Assembly (NCBI RefSeq): GCF_032854445.1
Contig: NC_088301.1
Span: 4,327,703-4,391,702, forward strand
Length of the DNA: 64,000 nt
Origin: Liolophura sinensis
Lineage: Eukaryota > Mollusca > Polyplacophora > Chitonida > Chitonidae
Direction of reading: 5' to 3'
Shown: piece by piece, positions 53,401-64,000 of the stretch
How the letters are laid out: each line of letters opens with the position of its first letter
Position numbering within the stretch: position 1 is the stretch's first letter
Notes under the pieces: model-generated
The model's input: the letters and a program-made list of their open reading frames with translations, nothing else
What the model was told of the DNA's origin: nothing
Databases searched by the model: none
Made by a program: the position numbers and the translations under genes

Positions 53401-55660
53401 ACCTACATGTACAACCTTTGTATGGAATATGGCATGTTGACATTGCACTGTAGTTATACTTACATGTAAAACGTTGGTATGGAATATGTAATGTATACAT
53501 TCCACTGTAGTTACGCCTACATGTACAACATTGGTATGGAATATAGAATGTTAACATTGCACTGCAGTTATACCTACATATACAACATTGGTATGGAATA
53601 TAGAATATTTACATTGCACTGTAGTTATACCTACATGTACAACATTGGTATGGATTATATAATGTTTACATTGCACTGTAGTTATTGCTACATGTACAAC
53701 GTTGGTATGGAATATAGAATGTTTACATTGCACTGTAGTTATACCTACATGTACAACGTTGGTATGGAATATAGAATGTTTACATTGCACTGTAGTTATG
53801 CCTACATTTACAACGTTGGTATGGAATATAGAATGTTTACATTCCACTGTAGTTATGCCTACATGTACAACGTTGTTATGGAATATAGAATGTTTGTATT
53901 GCACTGCAGTTATACCTACATGTACAACGTTGGTATGGAATATAGAATGTTTACATTGCACTGTAGTTATGCCTACATGTACAACGTTGGTATGCAATAT
54001 AGAATGTTTACATTGCACTGTAGTTATGCCTACATATACAACATTGGTATGGAATATAGAATGTTTATATTGCACTGTAGTTATGCCTACATGTACAACG
54101 TTTGTATGGAATATGGCATGTTTACATTGCACTGTAGTTATACCTACATGTACAACGTTGTTATGGAATATAGAATGTTTACATAGCACTGTAGTTATAC
54201 CTACATGTACAACGTTTGTATAGAATATAGAATGTTTACATTGCACTGTAGTTATGCCTACATGTACAACGTTGGTATGGAATATACAATGTTTACATTG
54301 CATTGTAGTTATGCCTACATGTACAACATCGGATTGGAATATAGAATGTTTACATTGCACTGTAGTTATGCCTACATATACAACGTTTGTATGGAATATA
54401 TGATATTTACATTGCACTGTAGTTATACCTACATGTACAACATTGGTATGGAATATAGAATGTTTACATTGCACTGTAGTTATGCCTACATGTACAACGC
54501 TTGTATGGAATATGGCATGCTGACATTGCAGTGTAGTTATGTCTACATGTACAACGTTGGTATGGAATATAGAATGTTTACATTGCACTGTAGTTATGCC
54601 TACATGTACAACGTTGTTATGGAATATGGCATGCTGACATTGCACTGTAGTTGTACCTACATGTAAAACGTTGGTATGGAATATGGCATGCTGACATTGC
54701 ACTGTAGTTATACCTACATGTAAAACGTTGGTATGGAATATGGCATGCTGACATTGCACTGTAGTTATGCCTACATGTAAAACGTTGGTATGGAATATGG
54801 CATGCTGACATTGCACTGTAGTTATACTAACATGTAAAACGTTGGTATGGAATATGGCATGTTGACATTGCACTGTAATTGTACCTACATGTAAAACGTT
54901 GGTATGGAATATGGCATGCTGACATTGCACTGTAGTTATACCTATATGTAAAACGTTGGTATGGAATATGGCATGCTGACATTGCACTGTAGTTATACTA
55001 ACATGTAAAACGTTGGTATGGAATATGGCATGTTGACATTGCACTGTAATTGTACCTACATGTACAACGTTGGTATGGAATATGGCATGCTGACATTGCA
55101 CTGTAGTTATACTTACTTGTACAACGTTGTTATGGAATATAGCATGCTGACATTACAGTGTCAGAATATGGCACTACATGTACAACGTTGTTATGGAATA
55201 TGGCATGCTGACATTGCACTGTAGTTATACCTACATGTACAACGTTGTTATGGAATATGGCATGCTGACATTGCACTGTAGTTATACCTACATGTATAAC
55301 ATTTGTATGGAATATGCATGTTGACATTGCACTGTAGTTATACCCACATGTACAACGTTGGTATGGAATATGGCATGTTGACATTGCACTGTAGTTATAC
55401 TTACATGTACAACGTTGGTATGGAATATGGCATGCTGACATTACAGTGTAGTTATACCCACAAGTACAACGTTGTTATGGAATATGGCATGCTGACATTG
55501 CACTGCAGTTGTACCTACATGTACAACGTTATTATGGAATATGGCATGTTGACATTGCACTGTAGTTATACCCACATGTACAACGTTGGTATGGAATATG
55601 GCATGCTGACATTGCACTGTAATTATACGTACAGCATTTAAATATGGAATGTGTACAGTA
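53400..55660. repeat. 57-bp array in lipase B intron 2
   Basis: About 40 units beginning TACCTACATGTACAACGTTG and ending ACATTGCACTGTAGTTA. It follows the 40-bp array through a hybrid unit near 53385 (CACCCACATTGCTATACCTA). 57 bp is 19 codons, hence long spurious frames on both strands. The first half carries a TATAGAATGTTTACATT variant and the second half a TATGGCATGCTGACATT variant. It ends about 90 bp before lipase B exon 3. Confidence 0.95.
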
Positions 55661-55752
55661 TGTTGAGATTGCACTGTAGTTTTACCTACAGCGTTATTTC
55701 CAGCTTGTGGTCAAACAGAAATAACTTGTAATAAAACTTTTTTCGCTTTCAG

Positions 55753-55951
55753 GAAGACTGTAAAGTCGTCGCAGTTGACTAGAAATTGGGAGCTCGGACA
55801 TTTTACCACCAGGTTGTGGCCAACGCCCGCTTATCCGCCGCGATTACTGTCAAACTAATCAGAATGCTCCAAGAGCAATTCGGCCTTGACCTGGGATCTG
55901 TCCATCTCATTGGTCATAGTTTGCGATCTCACATCAGTGGAGGTAGCAGAG
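55753..55951 (+). pseudogene. Lipase B exon 3 remnant (in-frame TAG)
   Basis: Acceptor CGCTTTCAG, EDCKVVAVD then TAG in place of Trp, then the GHSLRSH site. About 30 nt at the 3' end of the exon are missing relative to lipase A. Confidence 0.88.
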
Positions 55952-56392
55952 GTAGGTTATTGGGCGGCCATTTTAAAATCTGTATGACATTAAATATTGA
56001 GATTAGAGTAGCGATAGAGGGTCGAAGTGATGACGAATCTGTAATCTTGAAAGATGTCGCATGGATTAAATGTGGAGTTTAATTGCTAACATTCATGTAC
56101 TGATAATGGAACATGAGATTAACGGTTATGAAAAAATGCTTTATAACTTTTTATAGAATAGATTTGTTAGTATGGTACTTTTGCTCATGCGTGATGTTAT
56201 AACATATTTTCTACATTGGGTATCCGCATTTAAATGGCTTTTCTTGTGTATATGAAGAAATTAACGCATTGACAACCACGATAATGAAAAAAACTTTTCT
56301 GAAACGTCATTCAGACCTCTAAAACAATCATACAAGAAACATTTCGCGAAAAAAGTAAATTTTACGCAGACGACAAACCTATATTCTTACAG

Positions 56393-56511
56393 AACTGCAC
56401 GCCGCGGGCCCCCTTGTTTGAGAAGATGGATCCCGTCGCCCGACTGGACCCCCTCAGACGGGCTCTTTGTGGATACCATCCACTCAGATAAGATACAGCT
56501 TCTCGACATGG
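56393..56511 (+). pseudogene. Lipase B exon 4 remnant (frameshifts, Asp lost)
   Basis: Two runs of five C each carry an extra base against lipase A. GLDPAGP has become ELHAAGP. Confidence 0.85.
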
Positions 56512-56712
56512 GTAATATCATACCATCCACAAGTTGCCAATGAGTACCAATGAGTACCAATCAGTACACCTCTTCGCGGAATTCGGAGAAAAAGTAATAA
56601 TCAAATAACTTGGATGTAGATTTTTTATCACACAAATATGATATTACACTTCACTTTTCAATATAAAGAATTCTAGGCTGAATGATATGGATGATGACTT
56701 CTAATATTTTAG

Positions 56713-56828
56713 GGTTCTGCACCCAGCAGGAGATGAGGCACATATACTTCTACCCCAACGGAGAAACACAGCAACGAGGGTGTCTGAGGGGATTGGCATT
56801 AAAGATGTCTTCAACTTGGATTTTAAGG
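56713..56828 (+). pseudogene. Lipase B exon 5 remnant (donor lost)
   Basis: Starts after TATTTTAG with FCTQQEMRHIYFYPNG. The sequence ends AAGG followed by AT, not GT. Confidence 0.82.
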
Positions 56829-57644
56829 ATACAGTTACTTTCGGAAGAGCGGTGAAAACACCCAGATATTTTTTGGACCCAGTTGGTATCTTTATAAATC
56901 AACTTTTAATCAGGAATTCTTACAACGCTATGGGAAGCGCCAGACCAACCGGAATCACGGCGTCACGTCACTGGTTTCCCACGGTCACATGGATATAAAG
57001 CAAAACAGGGTTCGGGTGGCATTAGCGGATACGGTTATAAACGGGTTATAGAAATAACTGGTGCCTGATTGGTTAAAATTTATAACATAGCGATGTTTTT
57101 GATTGTATCAGTGTACAATATTTTTCTTACTTTGCACTGCGATAGTTTGGTTTTGCTACATCCCAAAAACAAAAGTTATGCTTTTTAAACTACTGTGGAA
57201 TGCTTTATCGATGAACATGCACATTTGGTCTAGTGTTTTCCTTTTAGGCACATTTTCCGAGAATATGCGGAAATGACGTCAGCGTTGAGCTTACCGCGAC
57301 TTAGCTGGAGCAGTTTGAGTACTCCTCATTCAGACTCATCCCCCAATAGACCTATTCTGACAACTACCATGGCCACGACTGGGCCCTCTTTTACAGGGTC
57401 ATATTTCTGGTAAATTTTTCGTAAAAGACTTTGTCTGGCGGTGCCATGTACGAGAAACTGATTTACGAGGTTTTGTAAAGGTGGGCCTTGAAGTCTATTT
57501 AATTTCTAGAATGATCCTGTAGGGTTGCGTCCCTTGTTTGGAAAACTGCAGTTTCAAGCCAGGTTACACTAAACTCTCTTCCTTTTGGACAGACAACAAT
57601 GGGAATGACATTCTAATCTAATCAGCTCATAATCGGTAGCTTTC

Positions 57645-57735
57645 CGTGGTTTACTCCAGTTTCCTCTACCCATAAACCTCATATAAGTTAAAATGACTGA
57701 TTACGGCAATAAACACCAATCAAATGAATAAATAA
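57645..57735 (+). mobile_element. Decayed SINE 3' end
   Basis: CATATAAGTTAAAATGACTG, then AAACACCAATCAAATGAATAAATAAA. Confidence 0.5.
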
Positions 57736-57871
57736 ACCGATTAGCTCAGCTGTTTTCCCTATCACTGGCCAAATTCATAAACCGATTCTTAAGAGTGCAA
57801 CGGCACTCAAATCAACAAATGTTAATGCTGAACACCGATAGCTTTGATATTGTGCACCTGTTATACATCAT

Positions 57872-58038
57872 CTTCCTCTCCGCCCGTACGTGGGAAGGTC
57901 TGCAGCAACCTGCGGATGGGTGCAGGTTTCTCCCGGGCCCTGCCCGGTTTCCTCCCACCATAATGCTGGCCGCCGTCATATAAGTGAAATATTCTTGAGT
58001 ACGGCATAAAACACCAATCAAATAAATCAATAAATAAA
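57872..58038 (+). mobile_element. 5'-truncated SINE of the same family
   Basis: Starts within the element (CCGCCCGTACGTGGGAAGGT) and ends in an AAAT-type tail. Flanked by an 11-bp duplication TTATACATCAT (57861-57871 and 58039-58049). Confidence 0.88.
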
Positions 58039-58113
58039 TTATACATCATACAACCAGGCATAGAAAGGGAAAAAAACACTGTCTTCATTTTCCCTTTCCT
58101 TAGATATCCTTAG

Positions 58114-58298
58114 ATATATTCCACACTGTAGATTGCAGTCACAGTCGGGCTGAGCTTCTCTTCAAGGAACCCATTGTAAGTTTGAACTGTAAGTTTCTTG
58201 GCCATCCATGTTCCACCAAAGAGAACTTTGATCAGAGAGCATGGGCCGGTTGCGCACAGACCGGAAGTATAATGATGGGTTATCTTGCCTTAACCTGA
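58114..58298 (+). pseudogene. Lipase B exon 6 remnant
   Basis: Acceptor TCCTTAG, then DIFHTVDCSHSRA to a TGA at 58296. Cys residues of the tail are partly lost. Arm C of the inverted repeat begins about 50 bp further on. Confidence 0.85.
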
Positions 58299-59162
58299 CA
58301 CACATTGAACTTTTGTTATCACTTTTTATTTTGTAAAAAAAAATACATATAATCGTTCACCACCATTATAAAGCTTTTCAGTCAAATTATAAGGATTCCG
58401 GGGCACAAATAAAGTTCACTGGAAATGACTTGGAAGACATAGGGACCTATACGAATGCAAATAATCAAGCTGAGGGTAGTCATTTGTGTATCCAATTTAT
58501 TGATGACAGAAAACTTCCACAGTACATAGTTTTGTCTGCTGCATCGGAGAGCGTTTCTGAAGGATTGAAGGCCTTTAGAATTGATTTTGGAATTGCTTTC
58601 AAACTATCCACGAATTGCACAAATGGATTCTCGCAGCGGATTTTGCTTTTAAGATATTTACGCAATGGAATTGCAATAACCATGTCCTGGACGTTTGTTC
58701 TGGCTCTCTCTAGGGGATTACACGGACTCTGAAAGTGAAAGTAGAAGCGTGAAGGATGTGACACAGGCATGTCGTAGACGTGGTGTTCTACTACGTCAAA
58801 GGCCCGTCAACTTCGTGAGATGACGTAAGCTTACTGAGAGCTCAATACCTTACTCAGAGCGTGGGGGGCGCTGCCTGACTCCGTCTGATAAAATTCGATT
58901 AACATGTCAATGATTCCAATCGATTTTTCTTATTTCACCTGCGCAATGTTTTTCATCGTTATGCTATGTCATACAGTCTACTTGTCTATAGGCAAGGAGA
59001 GGTCAACATGGGTTGGGGATTTCTTTCCTTAAAAGAATATATTGAAAGTGGATTTGGCTTTCATACGAAATAAAACTGAAACAAATAGCTGCCATCATTT
59101 TCTCTAGACATAATCACACTGTGAATAAAATTTTTTATCCTTCAAATTGCTGCAAATTTCCC

Positions 59163-59290
59163 ATAATTATTTATTTCTTTGATTGTTGTCTTAGGCAATA
59201 CTAAAGAATATTTAACTTATACAACGACGGCCAGCATTATGATGGGAGGAATCCGGGCAGAGCATGGGGGAAATACACTACCGTAAATTT
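59163..59290 (-). mobile_element. SINE 3' fragment after lipase C
   Basis: Counterpart of the fragment at 45500-45625. The lipase C reading frame enters this element. Confidence 0.85.
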
Positions 59291-59607
59291 TCCTATATGT
59301 ACAAAAAGTGCACCATTTTTTTGTACAAAACCAATACTTGACACACAACAAGTCGCCATACAGTTCTTACGGCAGAATGGCTCTTGCGGTCCTGTTTTCA
59401 GGTAATATCTGCCTCGCGGGGCCTGGTTCGGTTTAGCTGGGTAACCCATCGGTGGACATCCGGTCGGTCCACAGTTGGCACAGGCGCCCTGGTCAAACTT
59501 CTCTTTGGTGGAACAAGGGTGCCCAAGAAACCGACAAGGGTTTACGATGGATTCCGTGAAAAGGTAAATGGCTCTGTCGTGACTGCAGTCTACAGCGTGG
59601 ACGACGT
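59237..59607 (-). CDS. Lipase C exon 6, reads into SINE
   Basis: DCSHDRA catalytic His and Cys-rich end. Without the TAA used in lipase A the frame continues 22 codons into SINE-derived sequence before stopping. AATAAA on this strand at 59175-59170. Confidence 0.8.
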
Positions 59608-62600
59608 CTGAAATACACGAGAAATAAACAATAGTGCTATGACATGGGCTTCCAGGGGTCTCTATGCACAAAGCAATCCCTGCCCAAGTTGACCGCAAGC
59701 ACCAAGGTAACACATGTGTCGCCATGGAAGTTATAATGAACATAGCATGTGCCTGTGGCCCAGGTGTTTATAGGCTACAAGAGCTTTATAGGATTCAAAC
59801 AGATAGAATCACTGTTTTATTCATCTCAGTCTGATAGGTCTCCAATCTTCGTCGAATTTCTATCTTAAGTTAGAGTTCAATCGTGCAGACCGAGCTCGTG
59901 TTTATTTTTATCAGATCAAATGTAAGTGTGGTTACTGATACGATAAAAGAAATTATCACATGTGCATGATTTGAGCATAAACTTACCCTTGAAGTGTAGC
60001 GTGAAGACATCTTGGATGCCCGTGATATATGGGTGACTGGGGCAGCCGGGCTGCTGGGTGCCGCCATTAGGGTAGAAATCAAGGTGACCCAGCTCTTGTT
60101 GCGTGCCAAATCCTGGCAATCGATATTTTACTACGAATTTAGCATGTGCTTACAGTATACTGATGTAATTGTAAAAATAAGGACTATACAGGACTGTTCA
60201 TAAAAATGTATAGACCCATTAGTTTTTTGATAAGATACATATACGTCACCTACCTTATCTGAAAACATTTCCTATTTTACAATGTCTGCATTGAAGATAT
60301 GATTATGGACCAATGATGTTAGGCTTAAATTCTGCTGAGATTCACGACATGAACCGATTACCATTTAATCACGAATGCCTTGACACTCTGCCAAAAGTAG
60401 TGCTTCTGTATTTTTGTTTATTTATTTCTTTGCCAACATGGAGTTCAAGACCAAACATATTTACATGCCATACTGAACCACTAATTAAGATAACTGGTTT
60501 TAATTCTTGTCGGGAAATGTTTCATTTAAGAGAAGCGGACAAATTTCAGCCATCACTGGTAAATACCCTATATCAAACGAAATCATTTAGACTATAGCGT
60601 TAGATTTAAGGGTGGAGCAAACAGGAATGTCAGGGGTAAGCCTGCGGTGAGTAGCGTTGTAAGATAACCAAGGTTAAGCGTCATTGCTACTCACTAAGTA
60701 GTGTGTGTATGGTATCAAAATCAAGCTTCACACAAAATGGATTTCATTTCAAGAGGAGGCTCTTAGCTTTTCAGTATAAACAAATATCGCATTAAGGCAT
60801 ATTCTGTTATATCCCAGTGATACATAGGGATTCAAAATCAATTAGTAATTTCGTGGAGTTGGATACAAATACTTGTTCAAGAGAGTATCTGTGTTGGTAC
60901 GTCATTTGTACGTCTTAGCAGAGGTTTTACCTAGATCAATGACCGGAATTCCATCGGAGTGTATGACATCAACAAAGATGGCGTCGGAGGGATCTAGTCT
61001 GACAGCCTTGTCCGTTTCCTCAAACAGAGGGCCAGCGGGATCAAGGCCTGTCAGGACAAACACAAAGAACATAAGTTTCGTACCATCCACGTAAAGTTTG
61101 GCACAGTCTTTGGAATGTACCCTTTGGACACATACTTTCTTATCTGTTTGTGTGCAATAGCGATTTTCAGCGACCCAATTAAATGAATTCGTGTTATTTT
61201 TGGAAAAAAAATGATTTTCCAACATGATCCTTATCGATAACATATATTCTGACGCAAAAGAATGCGTCTTTGAAGCTCATGTCATTAAAAAAATCTGGAG
61301 ACGAAACAAACTGACGAAAACGAGAATGTTTAAAGCTGTACAACACTAATCGCTTTATCATTACGGTTGTGTGAGCATGTTTCAGCACAAGGCATGCAGT
61401 TGTCATGGAAGCTTACCCGTTATTCGTCCAATTCCAGGCGTACGGTGCCCAATATAACCAGCAATGTGTGATCCCAAACTGTGACCAATCAGGTGGACTG
61501 ATTGAAGGTCAAGACCGAACTGGGTGTGGAGCAGCTTGATCAGCTTGGCGGTAACGGCTGCTGTAAGGCGTGTGTTGGCCACGGCCTGGGGATAAAATGT
61601 ATGGGCGCCTTCATGCCAGTCCACGGCCACCACATTACAGTCCTCCTGCAAATGAAGAGCGGAATATTGTGACAAATCTTTGTCATAAGGGAACTACTAA
61701 GTCCCCTTGGGGAAGAGTTAGAGTTGGATGTGGATCAAACACCGTGTAAGTTTTGCTTAGAAAACGTAATTTAAGCCAGTGGCGCAGACAGACGTACCCC
61801 ACAGTGATGGGATAGTGACATCCGGCTATCGCTCGTTACATCAGTACTAGGATAGTACCTTCCCTTTGAAGGAACATCCGTGACATGTTCAGTACCCAAA
61901 CACAATTTACCTTCAGAAGGAACGTCCATGTTCAGTACCTAGATAGTACCTACCTTCTGGAGGAACAGCCATGACATGTTCAGTACTCAGACCTACCCTG
62001 AAGGAACTTTCATGACATGTCCAGTACCCAGACAAAACCTACCTTCTGAAGAAACAACCTTAACATGTTCAGTATCCAGGCACAACATACCTTCTGAAGG
62101 AACATCCATGACATGCTCAGTACCCAGACACGGCCTACCTTCTGGAGGAACATACGTTACATGTTCAGTATCCAGACACAACATACCTTCTGAAGGAACA
62201 TCCATGACATGCTCAGTACCCAGACACAACATACTTTCTGAAGGAACAGCCTTAACATGTTCAGTATCCAGACACAACATACCTTCTAAAGAAACATCCA
62301 TGACACGTTCAGTACCCAGACACAACATACCTTCTGAAGGAACATCCATGACGTGTTCAGTACCCAGGCAAAACATACCTTCTGAAGGAACAGTCGTCAT
62401 ATGTTCAGTACCCAGACACAAGATACCTTCTGAGGGAACAGTCGTCACATGTTCAGTACCCAGACTCAACATACCTTCTGAAGGAACAGTTGTCACATGT
62501 TCAATACCTAGACACAACGTGCCTTCTGGAGGGACATCCGTGACATGTTCAGTAACCAAACACAACATATTTTCTGAAGGAAAATCCGTGACATGTTCAG

Positions 62601-64000
62601 TGCCCAGACATCACCTACCTTCTGGAGGAACATCCGTGACATGTTCAATACCCAGACATCACCTACCTTCTGGAGGAACATTCATGACATGTTCAGTGCC
62701 CAGACACAACGTACCTTCTAGAGGAACATCCGTGACATGTTAAATACCCAGACATCACCTACCTTCTGGAGGAACATCCGTGACATGTTCAATACCCAGA
62801 CATCACCTACCTTCTGGAGGAACATTCATGACATGCTCAGTGCCCAGACACAACGTACCTTCTGGAGGAACATTCATGACATGTTAAATACCCAGATATC
62901 ACCTACCTCCTGGAGGAACATCCGTGACATGTTCAATACCCAGACATCACCTACCTTCTAGAGGAACATCCGTGACATGTTCAGTGCCCAGACACAACGT
63001 ACCTTCTGGAGGAACATCTATGACATGTTAAATACCCAGACATCACCTACCTTCTGGAGGAACATCCGTGACATGTTCAATACCCAGACAGCACCTACCT
63101 TCTGGAGGAACTTCCGTGACACGTTCAATACCCAGACTGCACCTACCTTCTGGAGGAACATCCGTGACATGTTCAATACCCATGGAGCGTTACCACGACT
63201 CACGTAGCCATGGATGAGAAACTTGATATCTTTTTCCGCGTCAAAGTCTGCGGTGGTGACCGTGTCCGGATCGTTCTCGTTAAGAACCTTTCCGGTTTCC
63301 GGGTCGTTCCGGGTGTACAGTTTAAAGTTGACGTTAACACTTTCCGGAGATTGCGGCAAATATTTCCAGGCGTTGTCAAATGGAGAAGATGTGTCAAAGC
63401 AGCCTAAATTGTCATAGCACACGTTGTTTTTCCCTGAGAACAGAGCTGTCGAAAAAGTCACATAAAAAGTAAAAAACAACTGCAGTTTATTTGAATCTTT
63501 ATGAAACTTGAAAAATTACATGACTCGAGGGCAATTTCAAATCGAACACAGAAGAATGGCCATGTGCTTTTGCTTGTTCCGCGTATGATCCGTATTGATG
63601 CATTCTTTAAACTGCCGTATGAATCCTCATTAGATGTTTAGAATTCTCAAACCTTTTTTATAATAGGGTTAGTCTTAAATGTGGAATATGATGTTGCAGT
63701 TTATTTTCATTTTCAGTGAAGGTTTCTATGCCCTGAGGGTTCTCTTGTTATGTTTACTTCTCTTAATCATGACTCTGCCTCTTAGAGCTTTTGACGTGTT
63801 GTAAGGTTGCAAGGTGTGGCTATGTAAGCTTCAGCGTGTTTGCGTTTTACTCAAGACCTGAACATGAACTTTTGCGACCAAAACTTAGAAACCTGAGTAC
63901 ACTAGTATGAAAAACAAATATATAAACATGTCCGTTATGTTATTTACACTTACCATAAATTAATCCTACATTCAGAAAAGTGGCAGTGAAATACACTGCT
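59237..64000 (-). CDS. Secreted pancreatic-lipase-family protein, gene C (inverted copy of A), 5' end cut by window
   Basis: Minus-strand exons: 64000-63954 (partial; the first ~14 nt of exon 1 lie outside), 63445-63147, 61645-61417, 61047-60931, 60112-59987, 59607-59237. Lengths of exons 2-5 equal lipase A exactly (299, 229, 117, 126). Exons 3 and 4 encode the same protein as A. Exon 2 differs slightly (YVSRGNAPW for YVDHGNAPW), exon 5 by one residue and exon 6 by a few. The triad is complete (GHSLGSH, GLDPAGP, DCSHDRA). The stop of lipase A is absent, so the frame runs on into SINE sequence, giving about 400 residues ending in [10 protein letters not shown]; the conserved internal C|GTAAGA donor could avoid this. 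Intron 2 has a longer version of the 48-bp array. The near-identity suggests a recent inverted duplication or ongoing gene conversion. Confidence 0.88.
59987..60112 (-). CDS. Lipase C exon 5
   Basis: 126 nt; [10 protein letters not shown] and the lid, one residue change from lipase A (IQDVF for IKDVF). Confidence 0.92.
60931..61047 (-). CDS. Lipase C exon 4 (catalytic Asp)
   Basis: 117 nt, GLDPAGP, protein identical to lipase A exon 4; donor G|GTAAAA. Confidence 0.92.
61417..61645 (-). CDS. Lipase C exon 3 (catalytic Ser)
   Basis: 229 nt, GHSLGSH, protein identical to lipase A exon 3. Confidence 0.92.
61850..63190. repeat. 48-bp array copying exon 2 end plus splice donor (lipase C)
   Basis: Same unit as the lipase A array, on the minus strand, about 27 units. 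The first donors are in frame until a TAG after the third. The distal half carries variants (ACAACATACCTTCTGAAGGA type) not seen in lipase A. Confidence 0.93.
63147..63445 (-). CDS. Lipase C exon 2
   Basis: 299 nt; VCYDNLGCF to SRMFLQK, then AAG|GTAGGT followed at once by 48-bp repeats. Confidence 0.9.
63954..64000 (-). CDS. Lipase C exon 1, partial
   Basis: 47 nt matching lipase A exon 1 from codon 5 onward ([10 protein letters not shown]), donor G|GTAAGT. Continues past the window edge. Confidence 0.85.

Larger units (their letters stand above)
48371..58298 (+). pseudogene. Lipase B: decayed copy of the six-exon lipase gene
   Basis: Remnants of all six exons lie in order: 48371-48425 (intact signal peptide MKMTRTFLILVLSFTLSEG, G|GTAAGT), 50335-~50480, 55753-55951, 56393-56511, 56713-56828 and 58114-58298. 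Lesions against lipase A: a one-base deletion in an A7 run in exon 2 (near 50357); loss of the second half of exon 2; TAG for the conserved Trp in exon 3 (55780); GHSLRSH for GHSLGSH; two extra-C frameshifts in exon 4 with the catalytic Asp replaced (ELHAAGP); donor GT changed to AT after exon 5 (56829); and an early stop in exon 6. The catalytic His region (DCSHSRA) is still legible. Its introns contain a MITE, SINEs and about 4 kb of minisatellite. The gene is certainly non-functional as an enzyme; transcription cannot be judged. Confidence 0.9.
58345..64000 (-). repeat. Arm C of the large inverted repeat
   Basis: Reverse complement of arm A. It begins at an AT-rich stretch (TACATATAATCG) that pairs with the start of the (TA)n tract at 46290 and continues to the window edge. 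It begins about 50 bp after the lipase B pseudogene ends. Confidence 0.85.

Noticed and set aside
53551-55101. Minus-strand open frame of 516 codons with a 19-residue periodicity
   Set aside because: It is the 57-bp array read in a frame without stops; the opposite strand is also open. No start context, splice structure or conserved motif.
61976-62743. 255-codon open frame on the plus strand and a 191-codon frame on the minus strand
   Set aside because: Both are readings of the 48-bp array in lipase C intron 2. Only the part contiguous with exon 2 in the gene's own frame has a possible coding meaning.

Overview
This is a eukaryotic (metazoan) genome window. Its genes are split into short exons with GT..AG introns, it is AT-rich between genes, it carries tRNA-derived SINEs, and no bacterial-style gene packing is visible. 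The SINEs (a conserved central domain followed by an AAAT-type tail, and elements ending in CACT repeats) resemble families I associate with marine lophotrochozoans such as molluscs or brachiopods. That placement is inference and the species is not identified.

Layout. (1) 1-6160: no recognisable gene; decayed SINE fragments. (2) 6195-18627 (+): ecto-5'-nucleotidase (CD73-like) gene A, nine exons, about 589 residues, with every frame open. (3) 18628-25900: about 7 kb of intergenic sequence with repeats. (4) 25924-37363 (+): tandem paralogue B, nine exons of almost identical lengths, about 584 residues. (5) 37364-40149: intergenic, with SINEs and one unexplained open frame on the minus strand. 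(6) 40150-45474 (+): pancreatic-lipase-family gene A, six exons, complete Ser-Asp-His triad. (7) 48371-58298 (+): lipase B, the same six-exon plan but broken by a stop codon, frameshifts, a lost exon end and a dead splice donor. (8) 64000-59237 (-): lipase C, an inverted near-identical copy of lipase A whose first exon runs off the window. Lipases A and C are the arms of a large inverted repeat (about 40.16-46.29 kb and 58.35-64.0 kb) that flanks pseudogene B.

The two enzyme families have no evident functional link. The nucleotidases should hydrolyse extracellular AMP to adenosine at the cell surface (signal peptide plus hydrophobic C-terminal tail, as for GPI anchoring). The lipases should be secreted triglyceride or phospholipid hydrolases.

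The most striking feature is the minisatellites. About 12 kb of the window is tandem repeat, almost all intronic. At three unrelated junctions (nucleotidase B exon 2, nucleotidase A exon 5, lipase A/C exon 2) the array begins exactly at the exon-intron boundary, and each unit copies the last bases of the exon together with the GT splice donor. In the lipases the unit is 48 bp (16 codons) and stays open for several units, so downstream donors would lengthen the protein in multiples of 16 residues. I regard this class of splice-donor-seeded minisatellite as the main thing to follow up.
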